Positions 30,943-41,700 of a stretch of 64,000 nt of DNA are shown here, piece after piece (positions within the stretch are counted from its first letter, which is position 1; each line of letters begins with the position of its first letter). The notes under the pieces are model-generated. The model did not search any database, had not been told where the DNA came from, and worked only from the letters and a program-made list of their open reading frames with translations. A program made the translations under genes and the position numbers. Source of the stretch: Nocardioides sp. zg-1228 (GTDB lineage: Bacteria > Actinomycetota > Actinomycetes > Propionibacteriales > Nocardioidaceae); NCBI RefSeq assembly GCF_017086465.1, contig NZ_CP070961.1, positions 3,224,001-3,288,000 on the forward strand. The letters are read 5' to 3'.

Positions 30943-31150
30943 CACCCTTTACGTCGTGCGCAACACCGTCCGCGAGGTACGGCTCGAGCGCGGCCTGTCG
31001 CAGGCCCAGCTCGGGGAGGCGATGGGCGTCTCGCGTCAGACCATCATCTCGATCGAGACGGGGCGCTACCTCCCGTCCCTCCCGTTGGCCGTCAGCCTCG
31101 CCCGATTCTTCGACACCGCAGTAGAGGAGCTCTTCCATGACGACGACTGA
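30935..31150 (+). CDS. Small XRE-family HTH regulator
   Basis: A 71-residue protein that is essentially one helix-turn-helix domain: VRLERGLSQAQLGEAMGVSRQTIISIETGRYLPSLPLAVSLARFF, with the classic SRQTI recognition helix. It belongs to the YozG-type small XRE regulators often paired with a membrane protein. The ATG at 30935 lies inside a TGTCAAG operator-like half-site; a GTG at 30956 would give a shorter protein starting VRNTVREV. It overlaps the downstream membrane-protein gene by 14 bp, so both are co-expressed and probably autoregulated. Confidence 0.88.
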   Translation: MSSTLYVVRNTVREVRLERGLSQAQLGEAMGVSRQTIISIETGRYLPSLPLAVSLARFFDTAVEELFHDDD

Positions 31151-31532
31151 CGTCACGCAGCGCAGGCGCTGGACGATCCCGACCGTCGCAGTCGCGATCG
31201 GTGTGGCCTACCTCGTCGCAGGCCTCATGGGCGGCGACACGGCCTTCGCGTGGGGCGGCCTGGCCCTGATGACGGCGGTGGCCGTCGGGGCCTGGTTGCT
31301 CAGCATGCGCAGCGAGACCGTCGAGGGACTGCTCGATCGCCGGGACGAACGCATCAACAGCATCGACCGCGACGCGTCCCTCGTCAGCGGGATGGTCGTC
31401 CTCGTCGCGGTCCTGGTGGGATTCGTCGTGGAGGTCGCCCTCGGGCGGGACGGACAGCCCTACGTCACCCTCGGCGCCATCGGCGGACTGGCGTACGTCG
31501 CCGCGCTGGTCTGGCTCCGCTTCCGCCGGTGA
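31137..31532 (+). CDS. Four-helix membrane protein (DUF2178-like), partner of XRE regulator
   Basis: A 131-residue protein with four membrane segments (about 14-30, 38-53, 82-100, 108-127). Between helices 2 and 3 it has the charged loop RRDERINSIDRDASLVSG; DERI-x-x-I-D-x-xAS is the recurring motif of DUF2178-type proteins found beside XRE regulators in archaea and bacteria. A regulator/membrane-sensor pair is likely, with the membrane protein modulating the HTH partner, but this is inferred from repeated pairing in other genomes. Confidence 0.78.
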   Translation: MTTTDVTQRRRWTIPTVAVAIGVAYLVAGLMGGDTAFAWGGLALMTAVAVGAWLLSMRSETVEGLLDRRDERINSIDRDASLVSGMVVLVAVLVGFVVEVALGRDGQPYVTLGAIGGLAYVAALVWLRFRR

Positions 31533-31571
31533 TCCGCCGCAGGCACGACCTGGAGCCCGATCGCGACCTGG

Positions 31572-31648
31572 TGGTGCCCCGGCTGGGGTTCGAACCCAGA
31601 CTGTGCGGTTTTTAAGACCGCTTCCTCTACCGGTTGGGATACCGGGGC
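31572..31648 (-). tRNA. tRNA with anticodon UAA (Leu codon UUA), short variable loop
   Basis: Reading leftward, the acceptor GCCCCGG pairs with CCGGGGC, followed by discriminator A and an encoded CCA. The anticodon stem GCGGT/ACCGC encloses loop CTTAAAA, giving anticodon UAA. The T arm is CTGGG-TTCGAAC-CCCAG, all pairs perfect. The D arm has TCC/GGA (3 bp) with GG in the loop. The variable loop is only 5 nt (ACAGT), whereas tRNA-Leu normally has a long variable arm. Length is 77 nt including CCA. Structure is intact, so it is not a pseudogene by sequence; decoding identity remains uncertain. Confidence 0.85.
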
Positions 31649-31665
31649 GGCGACCTGGAGCCAGG

Positions 31666-32223
31666 TCAGAGGTAGGTCTTGCGAGCGTAGACGGCGTGCG
31701 CGCCGGCCGCGCGGTCGAGGAAGAGCAGCCCGTCGCAGTGGTCGATCTCGTGCTGCAGCGCCCGCGCCTCGAACGCCTCGGCCTCGATCTCGACCTCCTC
31801 GCCGGTGCCCGGCAGCTGCCCGCGTACGACGACCCGGCTGGCGCGCTTGACGTCGCCGGTGAGGTCCGGCACCGACATGCACCCCTCGCGGGCCTTCTCG
31901 TTGCGGCTGCCCGAGACGACCTCGGCGTTGCAGAGCACGAAGGTGCCGTGGTGCGCCCGGGTCTTGGGGTGCGCGGACACGTCGACGCAGAACACCTTGG
32001 CGCCCACCCCCACCTGCGGCGCGGCCAGGCCGACGCAGCCGGGCGAGACCCGCATGGTGGCGACCAGGTCGGCGGCGAGCCGGACGACGTCGGGCGAGGT
32101 CGGGTCGACGCTCTCGCCGACCGTCGACAGCACGGCGGCGGGCGCGCGGACGACCTCGCGGAGCTCCCCGGCCACGCCGAGGTCGGTCTCGGTCCACTCC
32201 AGGACCCGGGTGTTGACGACCAT
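31666..32223 (-). CDS. def: Peptide deformylase
   Basis: Removes the formyl group from nascent N-terminal methionine. The 185-residue protein carries all three motifs: GCVGLAAPQVGVG (motif I), EGCMSVP (motif II, metal Cys) and QHEIDHCDG (motif III, two His and catalytic Glu). N-terminal VVRAPAAVLSTVGESVD and C-terminal FLDRAAGAHAV are typical of actinomycete enzymes. The start ATG 32223 was chosen by family length; the longer open frame runs into the ACT gene, whose stop lies 11 bp upstream. The tRNA gene lies 17 bp beyond its stop on the same strand. Confidence 0.95.
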   Translation of the reverse strand: MVVNTRVLEWTETDLGVAGELREVVRAPAAVLSTVGESVDPTSPDVVRLAADLVATMRVSPGCVGLAAPQVGVGAKVFCVDVSAHPKTRAHHGTFVLCNAEVVSGSRNEKAREGCMSVPDLTGDVKRASRVVVRGQLPGTGEEVEIEAEAFEARALQHEIDHCDGLLFLDRAAGAHAVYARKTYL

Positions 32224-32234
32224 CGCTCGCGTGC

Positions 32235-32762
32235 TCAGAGCTCGTCGGTGTCGGCGGCGCGGAGGGTGACCCCCACACCGAGGTCGGCCGCGACCCGGGA
32301 GAGCTCGCGCTCCACGGCGCTGGCGTCGGCGCCGGACGGGAGGTCGACCTCGGCGACGAGCAGGTAGAGGTCGCCGGCCAGCCGGGTGGTGAGGTCGGTG
32401 ATGTTGCCCCCGACGCCCGCGATGACCGCGACGACGGCAGACACGATGCCGGGCCGGTCGCCGCCGTGGACCGACAGCACCCACGACGTGCCGTCGCCGG
32501 CCGCCCGGTGCTCGGTGGGGACCTCGCGGACCGTCACGGTCAGGCTGCCGTCGGCGGTGAGCGGCGCGAGCGCCTGCTCGATCTCGGCGTCGGGCGCCGA
32601 GCCCTCGCAGACCAGCATCATCGCGAAGTGGCCGCGCAGCAGGGTCATCGTCGAGTCCTCGAGGTTGAGGCCCAGCCCGGCGAGCCTGCCGGTGGTCTCG
32701 GCGATGATGCCGGGGCGGTCGTGGCCGAGGACGGTGATGGCGTGGAGGGTCACGCCGCGCAT
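32235..32762 (-). CDS. Tandem ACT-domain protein (GcvR-like)
   Basis: A 175-residue protein made of two ACT domains: residues about 5-80 (HAITVLGHDRPGIIAETTGRL, LNLEDSTMTLLRGHFAMMLV) and 93-170 (WVLSVHGGDRPGIVSAVVAVI, NITDLTTRLAGDLYLLVAEV). The DRPGI motif at both ligand sites is intact. GcvR-type proteins bind amino acids (glycine, serine) and act as regulatory partners; there is no DNA-binding domain. It is the first of the leftward pair with def, 4 bp from the upstream uracil-DNA glycosylase stop. Confidence 0.88.
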   Translation of the reverse strand: MRGVTLHAITVLGHDRPGIIAETTGRLAGLGLNLEDSTMTLLRGHFAMMLVCEGSAPDAEIEQALAPLTADGSLTVTVREVPTEHRAAGDGTSWVLSVHGGDRPGIVSAVVAVIAGVGGNITDLTTRLAGDLYLLVAEVDLPSGADASAVERELSRVAADLGVGVTLRAADTDEL

Positions 32763-32766
32763 CCTC

Positions 32767-33600
32767 TCAGCCGGCGGCGTCGGTCAGCTCGCGGGCACGC
32801 TCGAAGACCTCGTCGGTCATCTCGCGGGTGAGCCGGCGGGTGTAGGTGTTGTGGGGCGAGGGGTGGTAGCAGCCGAGGAGGGTCACGCCGCCCAGCACCA
32901 CCTCGGCACCGTGGCCGAACCGCGGGCGCTGCGCCGGCGCCGGCGCACCGGCCGCGACGAGCGAGCGCACCGCGCCGTCCCACCCGAAGCCACCGAGCGC
33001 CACCACCACCCGCACCGTCGGCAGCAGCGCCAGCTCGGCGGCGATCCACGGCGCGCAGGTGTCGCGCTCGACCGCGGTGGGCTTGTTGTCCGGCGGTGCG
33101 CAGCGCACGGTCGCGACCATCCGGGCGCCCAGCAGCCGCTGCCCGTCGCCGGCGTGCTCGCTCGTCGGCTGCGCGGCCCACCCGGTGCGGTGCAGGCTGG
33201 CGAAGAGCCAGTCGGCGCTGGGGTCGCCGGTGAAGATCCGTCCGGTGCGGTTGCCGCCGTTGGCCGCGGGGGCCAGGCCGACGACCAGGAGCGCGGGCTC
33301 CGGGTCGCCCCAGCCGGGGATGGGCCGCCCCCAGTAGGGCTGGTCGGCGAACGAGGCCCGCTTCGCCACCGCGACGTCCTCGCGCCAGGCGACCAGGCGC
33401 GGGCACGCGGAGCAGACGCTCACCCGGGCGTCGAGCTCGGCCAGCGGCACGTCGCTCGCGAGACGGCGTACGTCGTCGGCGTCGCGCGCGACCGGGGTGT
33501 CGGGGGCGGCGGGGTCGTCGGGCCATCCGGTGCCGGGCGCGACCGGGCTGGAGAACGCGCCGCCCACGACGGGGTGCGGCAGGAGCACCGGCTCGCTCAT
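32767..33600 (-). CDS. Uracil-DNA glycosylase family 5 (UdgB-like, Fe-S)
   Basis: Removes uracil and other deaminated bases from DNA. The 277-residue protein has the Fe-S cysteines of family 4/5 enzymes (VCSACPRLVAWRED; RCAPPDNKP; later Cys in DTCAPW). The active-site motif GLAPAANGGNRTGRIFTGD (about 108-126) replaces the Asp-containing motif of family 1, as known for UdgB, and the C-terminal motif is CYHPSPHNT. ATG 33600 overlaps the ppx stop by 4 bp. Several further Pro-rich residues (about 20-45) precede the catalytic core. Confidence 0.92.
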   Translation of the reverse strand: MSEPVLLPHPVVGGAFSSPVAPGTGWPDDPAAPDTPVARDADDVRRLASDVPLAELDARVSVCSACPRLVAWREDVAVAKRASFADQPYWGRPIPGWGDPEPALLVVGLAPAANGGNRTGRIFTGDPSADWLFASLHRTGWAAQPTSEHAGDGQRLLGARMVATVRCAPPDNKPTAVERDTCAPWIAAELALLPTVRVVVALGGFGWDGAVRSLVAAGAPAPAQRPRFGHGAEVVLGGVTLLGCYHPSPHNTYTRRLTREMTDEVFERARELTDAAG

Positions 33601-34526
33601 CGCCCGATCGCCGCCGCCATGCCGTGGAGGATGTCGGCCTCGGACACGACGTGCTCGGTCACCGGCACCCGGTCGAGGATCCGGCTCCAGATCAGCGCAC
33701 CGGCGCCGATCACGTCGGCACGACCGGGATGCATGTAGGGCAGCGTGCGCCGCTCGGCCACCGTCATCGCCACCAGGTCGTCGACGAACGAGGTCGTCGT
33801 GGCGTTGGGCAGCACCGCCCCGTCGAAGCCGTCGCGGTCGTAGCCCGCCAGGCCGAGCACGCCGCACGCGATCGTCTTGATGGTGCCCGAGGTGCCGATG
33901 ACCGTGCGCGCCCGCTGGAGCGGGACGCCGCAGTCGTCGAGGTGCCGGTCGATGTCGGCGACGCAGGCGGCGACCTCGGCCGCGGTCGGGGGGTCGCTGT
34001 GGAGGTGGCGCTCGTGCAGGCGCACCGAGCCGATGTCCATCGACACCGCCTGCCGCTCCTCGCCCCCGCCCAGCACGAGCTCGCTGGACCCGCCGCCGAT
34101 GTCGACGACGAGCACGGGCGCCGGCGGCACCGGGTCCTGGGCGGCGATCGCGCCGGCGTAGACCAGCGCGGCCTCCTCGTCGCCCGACAGCACCTCCGGC
34201 TCGACACCCAGCCGCGCGCGCACGCCGTCGGCGAACACGCCCGCGTTGGCGGCGTCGCGGGTGGCCGACGTGGCGCAGAAGCGCACCCGCTCCGGGGCCA
34301 CGCCCTGGCCGCGGACCATCGCGGCCAGGTCGTCGATGGCGGCGAGCGTGCGAGCCAGGGCCTCGTCGGCCAGCACGCCTGTGCGGTCCACGTCCTGCCC
34401 GAGGCGTACGACGCGCGACTCGCGCAGCACCACGTCGAGCCGGCCGCCGTCGAGCACGCGTCCGACGAGCAGCTTGATCGAGTTGGTGCCGCAGTCGACG
34501 GCGGCGACGAGCCCGGGATCGGTCAT
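33597..34526 (-). CDS. ppx: Exopolyphosphatase/guanosine pentaphosphatase (Ppx/GppA family)
   Basis: A 309-residue sugar-kinase/HSP70-fold phosphatase of the Ppx/GppA family, the short form found in actinomycetes. Signatures are VAAVDCGTNSIKLLVGRV (phosphate-1), CATSATRDAANAGVF, LSGDEEAALVYAGA, VVDIGGGSSELVLG (phosphate-2) and GTSGTIKTIA. It hydrolyses polyphosphate or pppGpp and thus links phosphate storage with the stringent response. Located next to DUF501 and ftsB, the standard actinomycete order. Start ATG 34526 places the first beta strand correctly. Confidence 0.95.
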   Translation of the reverse strand: MTDPGLVAAVDCGTNSIKLLVGRVLDGGRLDVVLRESRVVRLGQDVDRTGVLADEALARTLAAIDDLAAMVRGQGVAPERVRFCATSATRDAANAGVFADGVRARLGVEPEVLSGDEEAALVYAGAIAAQDPVPPAPVLVVDIGGGSSELVLGGGEERQAVSMDIGSVRLHERHLHSDPPTAAEVAACVADIDRHLDDCGVPLQRARTVIGTSGTIKTIACGVLGLAGYDRDGFDGAVLPNATTTSFVDDLVAMTVAERRTLPYMHPGRADVIGAGALIWSRILDRVPVTEHVVSEADILHGMAAAIGR

Positions 34527-34570
34527 GGCGTCATTGTGCCGCCCCGGATCGGGGCGTCCGGCGGCTCGCG

Positions 34571-35110
34571 TCAGTCGGCGCTCACGCAGGGCCCGGCCGA
34601 CCACCAGTCGCCGAGGAGGTCGAGGACCTCGTCGCCGAGGGGGTTGACCCCGCGACCCATCGCCAGCGACTGCGCGGCGAGCACGTGCAGGCACTTGACC
34701 CGGTCGGGCATGCCGCCCGCGGTGATCCCCTCGATCTCGGGCACGTCGAGCCCGGCCCGCTCGGCGACCTCGGCGCGGGCCTCGAGGTAGCGCTCGTGCG
34801 CCCGGCGGTAGGCAGCGGCCAGCTCCTCGTCGGTGCCGAGGCGGGCCTGCATCTCCTTCATCAGGCCCGAGCCCTCGAGGGTGCCGATGCGCGAGGCAGC
34901 CCGCGGGCAGGTGAGGTAGAAGGTCGTGGGGAAGGGCGTGCCGTTGGGCAGCCGCGGCTCGGTGGTCACCACGTCGGGGTTGCCGCAGGGGCACCGGTGG
35001 CCCACGGAGTCGATGCCGCGCGGGCGGCGCTTGAGCTGGGCGCGGATGGCGGCCTCGTCGGCCGGGTCGATGCGCTGCTCGGGCGAGGGGGTCGGCGCGT
35101 CGTCGCTCAC
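34571..35110 (-). CDS. DUF501 domain protein
   Basis: A 179-residue conserved actinobacterial protein of DUF501: RRPRGIDSVGHRCPCGNPDVVTTEPRLP carries a Cys-x-Cys element, followed by GTPFPTTFYLTCPRAASRIGTLE, and the C-terminal ITAGGMPDRVKCLHVLAAQSLA. The Cys and His residues suggest a metal-binding fold. The role is unknown, but its fixed position between ftsB and ppx in actinomycetes is strong support for orthology. GTG 35110 overlaps the ftsB stop (GTGA), so translation is coupled. Confidence 0.92.
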   Translation of the reverse strand: MSDDAPTPSPEQRIDPADEAAIRAQLKRRPRGIDSVGHRCPCGNPDVVTTEPRLPNGTPFPTTFYLTCPRAASRIGTLEGSGLMKEMQARLGTDEELAAAYRRAHERYLEARAEVAERAGLDVPEIEGITAGGMPDRVKCLHVLAAQSLAMGRGVNPLGDEVLDLLGDWWSAGPCVSAD

Positions 35111-35751
35111 TGCTTCGTTCCGTCGGTGGTGCCGTCGACCAGGTCGGCCGGGCGCTGCTCGGGCGGGGGCGGGTTGCCGGCGAGCTCCATGGACTCCCAG
35201 GCGGTCGTCCACCAGGCCGTGGGCACCGTCTTGATCACGTCGTCGGGGTCGTTGAGGGAGGCCTGCGCCTCGAGCGGCCTGCCGTCGGGCCCGGTCACCT
35301 CGAAGCCGGCCTCGCCGGGCATCAGGTAGCCGAACCGGGCGCGGGCCTGGGCCTTGACGTAGGCCGGGTCGTCCCAGCGCTTCTTCTCGCGCTCGAGGTC
35401 GTCGATGCTGGCCTCCCGCTCGGCGATCTGCGCCTTGAGGTCGCCGATGTGGGAGCGCTGCTGCAGGTAGGCCCGCAGCGAGGACGCGTAGGACACGGTC
35501 AGCACCGCCAGCACGAGCACCAGCACCGCCGCGCGGCCGGTGAAGCGGGGACGCCGCGCGGCCGGCCGCGCCGGGCCCGGGCGCGCCGCGGCACCGCCCG
35601 GCTCGCCCGGGCGGGCGGACGTCGTCCGCGCCGCCGCGCCGCGCGGGCGCGAGCCGCGGGACCCGGGGCGCGTGCTGTTGCCCTGCCTCGGTCCGCGCGA
35701 CCCGTTGCGGCCGCCGGGCCCGCCCCGAGGCGTACGGCGCTGGGAAGGCAT
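35107..35751 (-). CDS. ftsB: FtsB/DivIC-like septum formation initiator
   Basis: Divisome protein that bridges FtsQ and FtsL. The 214-residue protein has an unusually long basic, Arg/Gly/Pro-rich cytoplasmic tail (1-68), one membrane helix (about 70-92, RAAVLVLVLAVLTVSYASSL) and an extracellular coiled coil (about 95-130: RSHIGDLKAQIAEREASIDDLEREKKRWDD). The DivIC signature follows (PAYVKAQARARFGYLMPGE) and then a Pro-rich tail. Gene order eno-ftsB-DUF501-ppx is conserved. It starts 19 bp after eno, with which it is likely co-transcribed. Confidence 0.93.
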   Translation of the reverse strand: MPSQRRTPRGGPGGRNGSRGPRQGNSTRPGSRGSRPRGAAARTTSARPGEPGGAAARPGPARPAARRPRFTGRAAVLVLVLAVLTVSYASSLRAYLQQRSHIGDLKAQIAEREASIDDLEREKKRWDDPAYVKAQARARFGYLMPGEAGFEVTGPDGRPLEAQASLNDPDDVIKTVPTAWWTTAWESMELAGNPPPPEQRPADLVDGTTDGTKQ

Positions 35752-35770
35752 GGCGCCCAGTGTGCCTGCT

Positions 35771-37683
<1,913 letters not shown>

Positions 37684-37688
37684 CTGGC

Positions 37689-38105
37689 CTACTCGGCCTT
37701 CTCGGCCCTCTCAGCCGCCTTCGCGGCGTTGTAGAGGCGCATCACCTCGGCGGTGTCGGTCGCGACGGCGTCGCCGAAGACGTGCGGGTTGCGGCGCTCC
37801 ATCTTGGCGATCACCCCGCGAGCCACGTCGTCGAGGGTGAACTCGCCGGCCTCCTCGGCCATCACCGCGTGGATCACCACCTGCAGCAGCAGGTCGCCGA
37901 GCTCGTCGCACAGCGCGGCCGGGTCGCCCGACTCGATCGCCTCGACGACCTCCTCGGCCTCCTCGCGCACGTAGGGGATCAGCGAGGCGTGGGTCTGCTC
38001 GCGCTTCCAGGGGCACTCGCGCTGGAGCACCCGCATCTGGTCGGCGAAGGCCTCCAGCGCGGAGCCCTCGGCGCCGTCGGTGCCCTGGGGAGCGCCGCCC
38101 GTCAT
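37689..38105 (-). CDS. mazG: MazG nucleotide pyrophosphohydrolase (single-domain)
   Basis: Hydrolyses aberrant or (d)NTPs to monophosphates; linked with ppGpp metabolism. The 138-residue protein has the MazG motif: LQRECPWKREQTHASLIPYV, EEAEEVVEAIESGD (EExxE metal motif, about 47-60) and ELGDLLLQVVIHAVMAEE (ExxD motif, about 68-85). It continues with GVIAKMERRNPHVFGD. Only one domain is present, as in actinomycete orthologues near mfd. Its C-terminal tail is Ala/Glu-rich. The gene is four bases from the SurA-like lipoprotein stop, suggesting co-transcription. Confidence 0.95.
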   Translation of the reverse strand: MTGGAPQGTDGAEGSALEAFADQMRVLQRECPWKREQTHASLIPYVREEAEEVVEAIESGDPAALCDELGDLLLQVVIHAVMAEEAGEFTLDDVARGVIAKMERRNPHVFGDAVATDTAEVMRLYNAAKAAERAEKAE

Positions 38106-38109
38106 GGCC

Positions 38110-38778
38110 TCAGCCGCAGCGCTGGTTGACCGGCAGCGACGAGGCGAAGGCCGGGTCGGGCTCGGTCGCGAGCCCCGACTTCGCGAAGTCGCCCACCGCC
38201 ACGGAGGTGTTGGTGTCGACCGGCGAGAGCACCCCCTCGACGCTGCGCAGGCCGTAGCGCGGGTCGATCTCGAGGTCGTGGGTCTCGGGCCACGCGTTGA
38301 AGACCTCGATGCCGGCGTCCGTCGCCTGCTCGACGGACGGGTCCTCGGTGCCCTCGTCCTCGAGGACCTCGCGCCCGACCTGCTCGAGGACGTCCTGGGC
38401 GTACGCCGAGGCGGACGCCAGCTCGACGAAGTCGTCGCGGACCTCCTCGGGCTTGGTGGCGGCCGTGCCCTGGCGCTGCGCGACGTCGTTGTAGTAGCCC
38501 GAGCCCGGCTCGACGCCGTACTCGTCCGCGATCTGCGACACCTGCGCGCGCAGTGTCAGCAGCTGCACGACGTACTGGCGCACGAAGCCCATCGGCACCT
38601 CGGTGTCGAGGTCGCCCACCGCGGTGCAGTAGTTGGCCGTCACCCGGTCGACCTCGCGGGTCGTGATCTCCTCGTCGCCGACCTGCACGGCCACGCCGGG
38701 GCTGATCCCGCCGCAGCCGGTCAGCAGCAGTCCTGCGAGGGCCGTCGTCGCGGCCGTCATCAGGCGGGTCTTGCTCAC
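38110..38778 (-). CDS. SurA N-terminal domain-like lipoprotein
   Basis: A 222-residue lipoprotein: signal LAGLLLTGC with Cys near residue 22, then GVAVQVGDEEITTREVDRV, the start of a SurA/PrsA-type chaperone helical domain. Helical segments follow (FVRQYVVQLLTLRAQVSQIADEYG; EEVRDDFVELASASAYAQDV). There is no parvulin PPIase domain. The protein probably aids folding of exported proteins or just binds peptides at the membrane surface. It lies between mazG and mfd, the standard actinomycete order, 4 bp from each neighbour. Confidence 0.85.
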   Translation of the reverse strand: MSKTRLMTAATTALAGLLLTGCGGISPGVAVQVGDEEITTREVDRVTANYCTAVGDLDTEVPMGFVRQYVVQLLTLRAQVSQIADEYGVEPGSGYYNDVAQRQGTAATKPEEVRDDFVELASASAYAQDVLEQVGREVLEDEGTEDPSVEQATDAGIEVFNAWPETHDLEIDPRYGLRSVEGVLSPVDTNTSVAVGDFAKSGLATEPDPAFASSLPVNQRCG

Positions 38779-38782
38779 GGGG

Positions 38783-41700
38783 TCACTCCTTGGTCGATGC
38801 TGCGGGGGCGGCGCCGCTGGCCGCGGGCGCGGGCGGGGCGACGACCTCGTCGATCACGCCTCGGGCCCATTCAAGCAGGGCCACGCCCGCCACCGGACGC
38901 ACGGGGAACCCGGTGCCCTGCGGGCGCGGCACGAGGATCGTGCTGACGGGGGCCTTGACGACGCTGCGGGGGTAGAGCCGCTGGAGTCGTACGACGCGCG
39001 ACTCGGGCAGGTCGACCGGCGCGAACCGGACGTACTTGCCGGCCACCGTGACCTCGCGGACGCCGGCCTGGCGGCAGCGCGCCCGGAACCGGGCCACGAC
39101 GAGCAGCGACTCGACCACCTCCGGCGGGGTGCCGTAGCGGTCGACCAGCTCGGCGCGCACCTCGTCGACGTCGGCGTCGGTGCGCACCTCGGCCAGCCGC
39201 TTGTAGATCTCGAGCCGCAGGCGCTCGCTGGGGATGTAGTCGTGGGGCAGGTGGGCGTCGACCGGCAGCTCGATGCGCACCTCGGCGAGCTCCTCCTCGC
39301 CCCCGCCCTTGAAGTCGGCGACCGCCTCGCCGACCAGCCGGACGTAGAGGTCGAAGCCGACGTCGGCGATGTGGCCCGACTGCTCACCGCCGAGCAGGTT
39401 GCCCGCGCCGCGGATCTCGAGGTCCTTCATCGCGATGGCCATGCCGCCGCCGAGGTCGGAGTGCTGGGCCAGGGTGGCGAGCCGCTCGTGGGCGGTCTCG
39501 GTCATCGGCTTCTCGGCGGGATAGAGGAAGTAGGCGTAGGCGCGCTCGCGCGAGCGGCCGACCCGGCCGCGCAGCTGGTGCAGCTGGGACAGGCCGAGGG
39601 TGTCGGCACGCTCGATGATCATCGTGTTGGCGTTGGACACGTCGAGGCCCGACTCCACCAGCGTGGTGCAGACGAGCACGTCGAAGCGCTTCTCCCAGAA
39701 GTCGAGCATGACCTGCTCGAGCTGGCGCTCGTTCATCTGGCCGTGCGCGGTCGCGACCCGCGCCTCCGGCACCAGCTCGCGGATGCGGGCCGCCGCCTTC
39801 TCGATCGACTGCACCCGGTTGTGGATGTAGAAGACCTGCCCCTCGCGCAGCAGCTCGCGCCGCACGGCCGCGACGACCTGGCGGTCCTCGTAGGCGCCGA
39901 CGTAGGTGAGCACCGGGTGCCGCTCCTCCGGCGGGGTGGTGATCGTGGACATCTCGCGGATGCCGGTCACCGCCATCTCCAGCGTGCGCGGGATCGGCGT
40001 CGCGCTCATCGACAGCACGTCGACCGACGTGCGCATCCGCTTCATCTGCTCCTTGTGCTCGACGCCGAAGCGCTGCTCCTCGTCGACGATGATGAGCCCG
40101 AGGTCCTTGACCACGATGTCGGGGTTGAGCAGGCGGTGGGTGCCCACGACGATGTCGATCGAGCCGTCGGCGAGGCCCGCGGCGACCTCCTTGGCCTCCT
40201 TGTCGGTCTGGAAGCGCGAGAGGGCGCGGATCTCGACCGGGAAGCCGCTCATCCGCTCCGAGAACGTCGACAGGTGCTGGGTGACGAGCAGGGTCGTGGG
40301 CACCAGGACCGCGACCTGCTTGCCGTCCTGCACCGCCTTGAACGCCGCGCGGACCGCGATCTCGGTCTTGCCGTATCCCACGTCGCCGCAGACCAGGCGG
40401 TCCATCGGCACGACACGGCGCATGTCGGCCTTCACCTCCTCGACCGTCGTCAGCTGGTCGGCGGTCTCGGTGAACGGGAAGGCGTCCTCGAGCTCGCGCT
40501 GCCACGGGGTGTCGGGCCCGAAGGCGTAGCCCTTGGTGGCCTGGCGGGCGGCATAGAGCTTGATCAGCTCGGCGGCGATCTCCCGGACCGCACGGCGCGC
40601 CTTGTTCTTGCGCTTGGTCCAGTCGCCCCCGCCGAGGCGGTCGAGGCTGGGGTTCTCCCCGCCGACGTAGCGGGTGACCTGGTCGAGGGTGTCGGCCGGG
40701 ACGTAGAGCATGTCGTTGGGGCCGCCGCGCTTGCTGGGGCCGTACTCCAGGACGAGGTACTCGCGCACCGCGCCGCTGATCTCGCGCTGCCTCATCTCCA
40801 CGAAGCGGCCCACGCCGTGCTGCTCGTGGACGACGTAGTCGCCGGCCTTGAGCTCGAGCGGGTCGATCTGCTTCTTGCGCCGCGCCGGCATCTTGCGCAT
40901 GTCGCGCGTCGAGGCCTTCTGCCCGGACAGGTCGTCGCCGGTGAGGACCGCGACGCGCGCCTCGTCGTCGACGATGCCGTGCACGAGGTGGCCGCACGTC
41001 ACGGTGACCACGTGGGGCCCCGCCGTCTCCTCCTCCTCGACGAGGCGGGCCGCGATGTCGTTCTCGCCGAGCAGCTCGACGAACCGCTGCGCCGGGCCGT
41101 GGCCGGCGTGCACCACGACGACGTCGACGTCGTCGCTCACCCAGCCGCGGATGTCGTCGACCGCCTGCTGGAGGTCGCCGCGGTAGGCCTCGGCGGGATG
41201 CACCGGCAGGGTGCGGCTCGGCACCCCGGCGGTCGCGGCGTCGGGCACCACGTCGTCGGTGTCGATCCCGAAGGGGCTCACCGTCCACCACGCGTGGCCC
41301 AGCCCGAGCGCGTGCAGCCGGACGTCGGCGACCTCGCGGTAGGAGGCCGCGCCGAGGTCGATCGGCGCCGTGCCACCGCCGGCGGCCGCGGCCCACGAGG
41401 CGCCGAGGAACTCCTCGCTGGTCGCCACCAGGTCGTGGGCGCGGGTGCGGGCGCGCTCGGGGTCGAGCACGAGGACCGTGGTGTCGGCCGGCATCAGGTC
41501 GACGAGCAGCTCCATCGAGTCGACCAGCGCGGGCGCCAGCGACTCCATGCCCTCCACCGCGATGCCGGCGGCCATCTTGTCGGTGAGCTCGACCAGCTGG
41601 GGGTGCGCCTGGCCGAGCTCGGCGGCGCGCCGGCGTACGTCGTCGGTCAGCAGCAGCTCGCGGCACGGCGGCGCCCACAGCCGCTCGACGGTCTCGAGGG

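Noticed and set aside
30920-30948. TTGACA as -35 box of the XRE gene
   Set aside because: No -10 match at the proper distance; it is better explained as one arm of the TGTCAAG palindrome.
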